Source: Clostridiales bacterium (GTDB lineage Bacteria; Bacillota; Clostridia; Lachnospirales; WQUN01). Taken from it: DNA of 10,758 nt. Location of the stretch: contig JAIRVD010000281.1 of assembly GCA_031254075.1 (NCBI GenBank), positions 1 through 10,758 on the forward strand, read 5' to 3'. The notes beneath the pieces were generated by a model that ran no database searches, was not told the DNA's origin, and saw nothing but the letters and a program-made list of their open reading frames with translations. The translations under genes and the position numbers were made by a program. Of the stretch, positions 7,622-10,758 are shown piece after piece (positions within the stretch are counted from its first letter, which is position 1; each line of letters begins with the position of its first letter).

Positions 7622-7710
7622 AAAAAGCGGCGATGACGCCGCTGCTTTTTGAAAGCTATTTACGCATATAGCTTATTTTAACTTGCCGTGTTGATTAGGA
7701 TGTCCTCAAC
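7621..7710 (-). ncRNA. tracrRNA
   Basis: Read on the minus strand, the RNA carries an 18-base perfect complement (opposite 7685-7702, plus-strand sequence GCCGTGTTGATTAGGATG) to the CRISPR repeat. An AAGU bulge follows, then UAAAAU pairing with the repeat's 5' GUUUUA, the last pair being a G-U wobble. This is the type II-A bulged duplex, with AAGUUAAAAUAAG wording as in S. pyogenes. A nexus-like hairpin comes next (seven base pairs, plus-strand arms 7653-7659 and 7668-7674, eight-base loop), and then the terminator hairpin with U-run. That makes one 3' hairpin after the nexus, where S. pyogenes has two. The 5' end is predicted from the promoter (start near 7710), giving about 90 bases, close to the 89-base short S. 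pyogenes form. Ends are predicted, not measured. Confidence 0.9.
7626..7650. terminator. Two-way intrinsic terminator shared by cas9 and tracrRNA
   Basis: AGCGGCG (7626-7632) and CGCCGCT (7637-7643) form a seven-base-pair stem around a four-base loop. On the plus strand the stem is followed, after GC, by five T at 7646-7650, ending the cas9 transcript just after its stop. On the minus strand the stem is followed by a T-run (complement of 7621-7626), ending the tracrRNA. The same stem is therefore the last hairpin of the tracrRNA and the barrier that keeps it from running antisense into cas9. Confidence 0.85.
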
Positions 7711-7716
7711 ACGGCG

Positions 7717-7745
7717 AGTATAATACATAATTTTTAAAAATGCAA
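7717..7745 (-). promoter_or_regulatory. Promoter of tracrRNA
   Basis: On the minus strand, TTGCAT (complement of 7740-7745) and TATACT (complement of 7717-7722) are 17 bases apart. TATACT matches the -10 consensus at five of six positions; the -35 is weaker. The predicted start is near 7710, just before the self-pairing GUUGA of the tracrRNA 5' end. The -10 wording TATACT, preceded by TATGT, is shared with the cas9 promoter. Confidence 0.65.
7719..7724 (+). promoter_or_regulatory. Possible -10 element for cas1-cas2-csn2
   Basis: A perfect TATAAT on the plus strand overlaps the tracrRNA -10 on the other strand. It would start RNA near 7731, leaving about 25 bases before cas1 with its AAGGGG ribosome binding site (7744-7749). 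No convincing -35 is seen: at 18 bases the hexamer TTAGGA matches at three positions. The strong terminator after cas9 makes some separate promoter plausible, though readthrough is an alternative. Confidence 0.35.
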
Positions 7746-7755
7746 GGGGTGCGAC

Positions 7756-8634
7756 ATGGGATTTCGCGTTGTGGTGGTGAACAAGCACAGCAAGCTTTCT
7801 TATCAGAATAATCATTTAATTTACAAAACAACGGATGCAAAGCATAGCGTTCAAATTGATGAAATTGATATTCTTATTTTGGAAACCATGGATATAACCG
7901 TCACTACTTCCTTTTTACATAAATTAATTGCGGCAAATGTCGCGGTAATATTTTGCGACGACAAACGATTGCCTTCCGCGCAATTACATCCGTACTATGC
8001 GCGGCATGATTCGTCCCTTGCAATAAGAAAGCAAATTGAATGGAGCGACTTGAAAAAAGAAAACGCGTTTACGCAAATTGTCAAAAATAAAATTGCGAAT
8101 CAGGCAAAACTTCTTGATAAGATAGGAGCGGCAAGCAAGGCAGAATCCGTGAATGCTTTGCATAATGATTTGGCGCATTTCGATGCAACAAACAGAGAGG
8201 GACATGCGGCGCGAATTTACTTTGTCAGTTTATTCGGAAGCAAATTTAAACGTGATGACGACGGCGATGTAAATGCGGGCTTGAATTACGGATACACTCT
8301 ACTGCTTTCTGTTTTTGCAAGAGAAATTGCTATTTGCGGATGTTTGACGCAATTGGGGTTAAAGCACAGCAATCAGTTTAACCCATATAATTTGGCAAGC
8401 GATTTTATGGAGGCGTTCAGACCCATAATTGACGAAATTGTTTATTCGAAACAGGAAAATGAATTTTCGGCTATAAAAAGACAGTTGCTGGAAATTTTCT
8501 CGAAAACATATTCCTATGGCGGAAAGGAAATGTTTTTGTCAAACATTGTATCGGATTATACGAAAAAAAATATTCAATTACTAAATGATGAACGAGAAGA
8601 TTTTCCGAATTTTTCGCCGTGGTCTAAGCCGTGA
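7756..8634 (+). CDS. cas1: Type II CRISPR integrase Cas1
   Basis: The 292-residue protein is the catalytic subunit of the Cas1-Cas2 spacer integrase, joining prespacer 3' ends to the leader-proximal repeat. The opening [20 protein letters not shown] is typical of type II Cas1. The three metal ligands are visible: Glu148 in [11 protein letters not shown], His204 in [10 protein letters not shown], and Glu219 in SDFMEAFRP. Length is normal for the family. The N-terminal beta-rich domain ends at about residue 80 and the rest is the helical catalytic domain. The start is an ATG six bases after AAGGGG. Its last four bases (GTGA) contain the start of cas2, so the two are translationally coupled. Base composition is A+T-rich like cas9. 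No truncation or missing residue is seen. Confidence 0.97.
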   Translation: MGFRVVVVNKHSKLSYQNNHLIYKTTDAKHSVQIDEIDILILETMDITVTTSFLHKLIAANVAVIFCDDKRLPSAQLHPYYARHDSSLAIRKQIEWSDLKKENAFTQIVKNKIANQAKLLDKIGAASKAESVNALHNDLAHFDATNREGHAARIYFVSLFGSKFKRDDDGDVNAGLNYGYTLLLSVFAREIAICGCLTQLGLKHSNQFNPYNLASDFMEAFRPIIDEIVYSKQENEFSAIKRQLLEIFSKTYSYGGKEMFLSNIVSDYTKKNIQLLNDEREDFPNFSPWSKP

Positions 8635-8972
8635 GCTATCGTTTTATGAGAATGATGCTGATGTTTGACATGCCTTCGGTTACGCCCGACGACAAGCGGG
8701 AATATAGAAAATTCCGCAAATTCTTAATTAAGGAAGGATTTATAATGCACCAGTTCAGCGTGTACAGCAAGCTGCTTTTAAATGATACCGCAAATAAATC
8801 AATGCTCGAACGAATTTCCAAAAATAAACCGAAAGCCGGCAATGTTTCCTTACTTACGATAACGGAAAAACAATTCTCAAGAATTTTTTATCTGCATAAA
8901 AAACCGGATGAAAACATTGCTTCAACCGACAGGCGCATTGTTTTTTTAGGAGATGACCCAAGTGAAATTTAG
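8631..8972 (+). CDS. cas2: CRISPR adaptation protein Cas2
   Basis: The 113-residue product is a Cas2 of normal type II size. It begins [16 protein letters not shown], a ferredoxin-like first strand carrying the conserved Asp (Asp13), followed by a basic helix ([16 protein letters not shown]) and the segment [10 protein letters not shown]. Cas2 dimers bridge two Cas1 dimers and set the spacer length; nuclease activity is generally not needed for integration. The start is a GTG in a GTGA overlap with the cas1 stop, typical of coupled translation. The extension before MRMML is short, and an internal ATG at residue 6 or 8 is possible but lacks a better ribosome binding site. The 3' end overlaps the probable csn2 start. 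Confidence 0.95.
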   Translation: MSYRFMRMMLMFDMPSVTPDDKREYRKFRKFLIKEGFIMHQFSVYSKLLLNDTANKSMLERISKNKPKAGNVSLLTITEKQFSRIFYLHKKPDENIASTDRRIVFLGDDPSEI

Positions 8973-9642
8973 TTTTGATTTTTTAGAAACTCCGGTTCAT
9001 ATCGACGGTTTAACAAGCATTACTATTGAAGATACCCGAATTTTTGCCAAAATTGTCAGCGAGCTGTATAAATACAGCGAAGACACCAACTATATCAAGC
9101 TTTTTGATAATAATTACAACACAATCAAACCGGTCGAAATCATGCTGATTACTGATATTTTGGGCTTTGATATTAATTCCGCCATGGTTAAAAAAAGAAT
9201 TTTTACCGATTTAGAATTGCAAATTTCCGACAACCCCATTTTGAAAACAAGAGTCGAAAATCTTCTGACCGAAACAACTCATTTAATCGCGGAAGAAATC
9301 CTTGATTTCGAGATTGATTTGGAATTCGAAGAAATAACTTTTGCAAAATTATTTCACGCCCTTGCAATTCAAGTAGAAATCGAAACCGACACCGTCTTTG
9401 AACGCCTGCTTGACATTGTGCGAATATTTAAATACCTTCCTCGCAAAGAAGTGCTTATTCTCGTAAACTGCGGCTCGTACCTGTTACCCGCAGAAGCTAC
9501 CGAACTAGAAAGCTGCGCACGCTTGCAAAATGTTAAAATCTTAATGTTCGACCGAATTAAGATTAAAGGATTAAGCCGCTGCTTTGTTCTGGATGAAGAC
9601 TATGTAATGTTAGAGGAAAAAAACCATTCCGAATACTCGTAA
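8962..9642 (+). CDS. csn2: Type II-A adaptation protein Csn2
   Basis: This 226-residue protein of the short Csn2 family marks the locus as subtype II-A. Csn2 forms a tetrameric ring that binds and slides on double-stranded DNA ends and is required for spacer capture. Sequence stretches such as [36 protein letters not shown] and the end [12 protein letters not shown] parallel S. pyogenes Csn2 closely. I place the start at GTG 8962, giving [16 protein letters not shown], the family-typical opening. It is nine bases after AGGAG (8948-8952). The in-frame ATG at 8953 directly abuts that same AGGAG, which is too close, and it adds three residues the family lacks. The gene overlaps the cas2 end by 11 bases. 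The CRISPR leader begins right after its stop. Confidence 0.94.
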   Translation: MKFSFDFLETPVHIDGLTSITIEDTRIFAKIVSELYKYSEDTNYIKLFDNNYNTIKPVEIMLITDILGFDINSAMVKKRIFTDLELQISDNPILKTRVENLLTETTHLIAEEILDFEIDLEFEEITFAKLFHALAIQVEIETDTVFERLLDIVRIFKYLPRKEVLILVNCGSYLLPAEATELESCARLQNVKILMFDRIKIKGLSRCFVLDEDYVMLEEKNHSEYS

Positions 9643-9811
9643 AATGTACATTTCTATACAAATATGGTACAATCTCAACATAAATCGCAAATGCATCTTG
9701 AAAACAAAATATACTTAAATCACTATAAAAGGGGTTATTCTAATTTGAAAGCCTGCCAAGCTAAACGGAAAACTAAAACCTTGATTTTATCACTATATTT
9801 GCACATACGAG
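9643..9811 (+). other. CRISPR leader
   Basis: This A+T-rich stretch of 169 bases lies between csn2 and the first repeat. It ends ...CATACGAG directly against repeat 1. Type II-A leaders have a conserved 3' end just before the first repeat that guides Cas1-Cas2 integration, ATTTGAG in streptococcal examples. ATACGAG here is a likely equivalent, resembling the CTRCGAG-like ends I recall for other II-A leaders. No credible gene lies in it; a plus-strand frame from 9664 runs into the repeats and is not a protein. Confidence 0.75.
9645..9673 (+). promoter_or_regulatory. Pre-crRNA (leader) promoter
   Basis: TGTACA (9645-9650) and TACAAT (9668-9673) are 17 bases apart, and the -10 is preceded by TGG, giving an extended -10. 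The predicted start is near A9680, about 132 bases before the first repeat. The promoter begins three bases after the csn2 stop and reads into the array in the orientation the tracrRNA requires. Confidence 0.65.
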
Positions 9812-10758
9812 GTTTTAGCGCCGTGTTGATTAGGATGTTCCCAAAACCAAAGCGCGGTCAGCATCGCAACCATGCTCGTTTTAGCGCCGTGTTGATTAGG
9901 ATGTTCCCAAAACTCGCGTTTCTCCTGAGTTAATATCAGTAACGTTTTAGCGCCGTGTTGATTAGGATGTTCCCAAAACTCATTTCTGCTTCGAGTGCGT
10001 CAATCAACGCGTTTTAGCGCCGTGTTGATTAGGATGTTCCCAAAACGTAATAAATATTTTTTTGCTTAATTTGGTCAGTTTTAGCGCCGTGTTGATTAGG
10101 ATGTTCCCAAAACTATGGCATCTATGAAAGAATTTGACTCATGTAGTTTTAGCGCCGTGTTGATTAGGATGTTCCCAAAACAACCAATGCCTGCCCGGTT
10201 CGCCGCGCCATGTTTTAGCGCCGTGTTGATTAGGATGTTCCCAAAACTTTGCTGAAAATTTCAAAGTGCTCGTTGATGTTTTAGCGCCGTGTTGATTAGG
10301 ATGTTCCCAAAACAGGGTTGCCTTTTCCCGTCTGCGTCTTTGTAGTTTTAGCGCCGTGTTGATTAGGATGTTCCCAAAACACGAAACGGTTCCGTGAAAT
10401 GGTGTTGCAGGTTTTAGCGCCGTGTTGATTAGGATGTTCCCAAAACTTTCAGCCAAAAGATTTGTGCCGTCACGTTGTTTTAGCGCCGTGTTGATTAGGA
10501 TGTTCCCAAAACTGCCGCATTTTGCGGTTTGTTGCGTCTTTCGGTTTTAGCGCCGTGTTGATTAGGATGTTCCCAAAACGGCATATTTTCGATTGTGTTT
10601 GTTTTTAGAGTTTTAGCGCCGTGTTGATTAGGATGTTCCCAAAACCGCTTCTCCGTAGTAGTAATGGTGAACGGGGTTTTAGCGCCGTGTTGATTAGGAT
10701 GTTCCCAAAACGAATTTGAAAAATAAGATATCGCCGACATAGTTTTAGCGCCGTGTTG
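9812..10758 (+). CRISPR. Type II-A CRISPR array, leader-proximal part
   Basis: Fourteen full 36-base repeats and 17 bases of a fifteenth are in view; the array continues past the window. The repeat starts GTTTTAGCGCC, has TGATTAGGATG in the middle and ends TTCCCAAAAC, with GTTTT/AAAAC complementary ends. I see no sequence variation among copies. Repeats start at 9812, 9878, 9944, 10011, 10078, 10146, 10212, 10278, 10345, 10411, 10477, 10544, 10610, 10676 and 10742. The spacers are 30, 30, 31, 31, 32, 30, 30, 31, 30, 30, 31, 30, 30 and 30 bases and all differ. The leader at the left, the promoter direction and the tracrRNA anti-repeat agree that transcription is rightward, so spacer 1 (9848-9877) is the newest. 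No spacer was recognised as matching another part of the window. Confidence 0.99.

Noticed and set aside
9664..9933. Plus-strand frame of 89 residues starting in the leader.
   Set aside because: It runs into the CRISPR repeats and translates them (FSAVLIRMFPK twice). It has no ribosome binding site and is not a gene.
10333..10542. Spacers 8 and 11 share TGCGTCTTT at nearly the same position.
   Set aside because: Nine shared bases among 14 spacers compared pairwise is not surprising by chance; the rest of the two spacers differ.
10139..10740. Two minus-strand frames with a repeated FWEHPNQHGAKT peptide, superficially a repeat protein.
   Set aside because: The peptide is the reverse translation of the CRISPR repeat; the periodicity comes from the 66-68 base repeat-spacer unit.

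Overview
The window carries a complete type II-A CRISPR-Cas locus (cas9, tracrRNA, cas1, cas2, csn2, leader and the leader-proximal part of the array) beside apparently ordinary chromosomal genes. Purine-rich GGAGG-type ribosome binding sites, a WXG100-family protein, a Bacillus PgcA-like phosphohexomutase and a csn2-bearing type II-A locus all point to a low-to-middle GC Bacillota (Firmicutes) genome. Genus or family cannot be resolved from the sequence alone. The cas genes are visibly more A+T-rich than the phosphohexomutase gene, which fits arrival by transfer, but this was judged by eye and not measured.

Layout. At the left edge a WXG100 gene runs off the window on the minus strand (1-137). 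Its promoter region diverges from a plus-strand pair: a small membrane-anchored protein of unknown function (287-772) and a phosphohexomutase (783-2519). A roughly 96-base imperfect palindrome (2531-2626) follows; it covers the ribosome binding site and probable start of a short-chain dehydrogenase (2623-3405). The cas promoter region (3406-3511) has an extended -10 flanked by a perfect 12-base inverted repeat. Cas9 (1369 residues, all nuclease residues present) occupies 3512-7621. The 134-base gap between cas9 and cas1 holds a two-way terminator, a tracrRNA on the minus strand, its promoter, and a possible overlapping promoter for cas1. cas1, cas2 and csn2 overlap or abut end to end (7756-9642). 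A leader of about 170 bases with its own promoter leads into the array, which has 14 full repeats and 14 spacers in view and runs off the right edge inside repeat 15.

How it works together. From family knowledge, Cas1-Cas2, Csn2, Cas9 and tracrRNA capture new spacers at the leader end. Pre-crRNA transcribed rightward from the leader pairs with the tracrRNA anti-repeat, is cut by host RNase III, and guides Cas9. The visible 18-base repeat:anti-repeat match, the bulge and the A/U-rich lower stem fit this directly.

The system class is well known. The points worth a second look are variant details: a PAM-reading motif in Cas9 in which the residue equivalent to SpCas9 Arg1333 is Asp; a tracrRNA locus that is itself a palindrome of repeat-like and anti-repeat sequence, with the geometry of a natural single guide; the inverted repeat around the cas promoter; and the palindrome over the dehydrogenase start.
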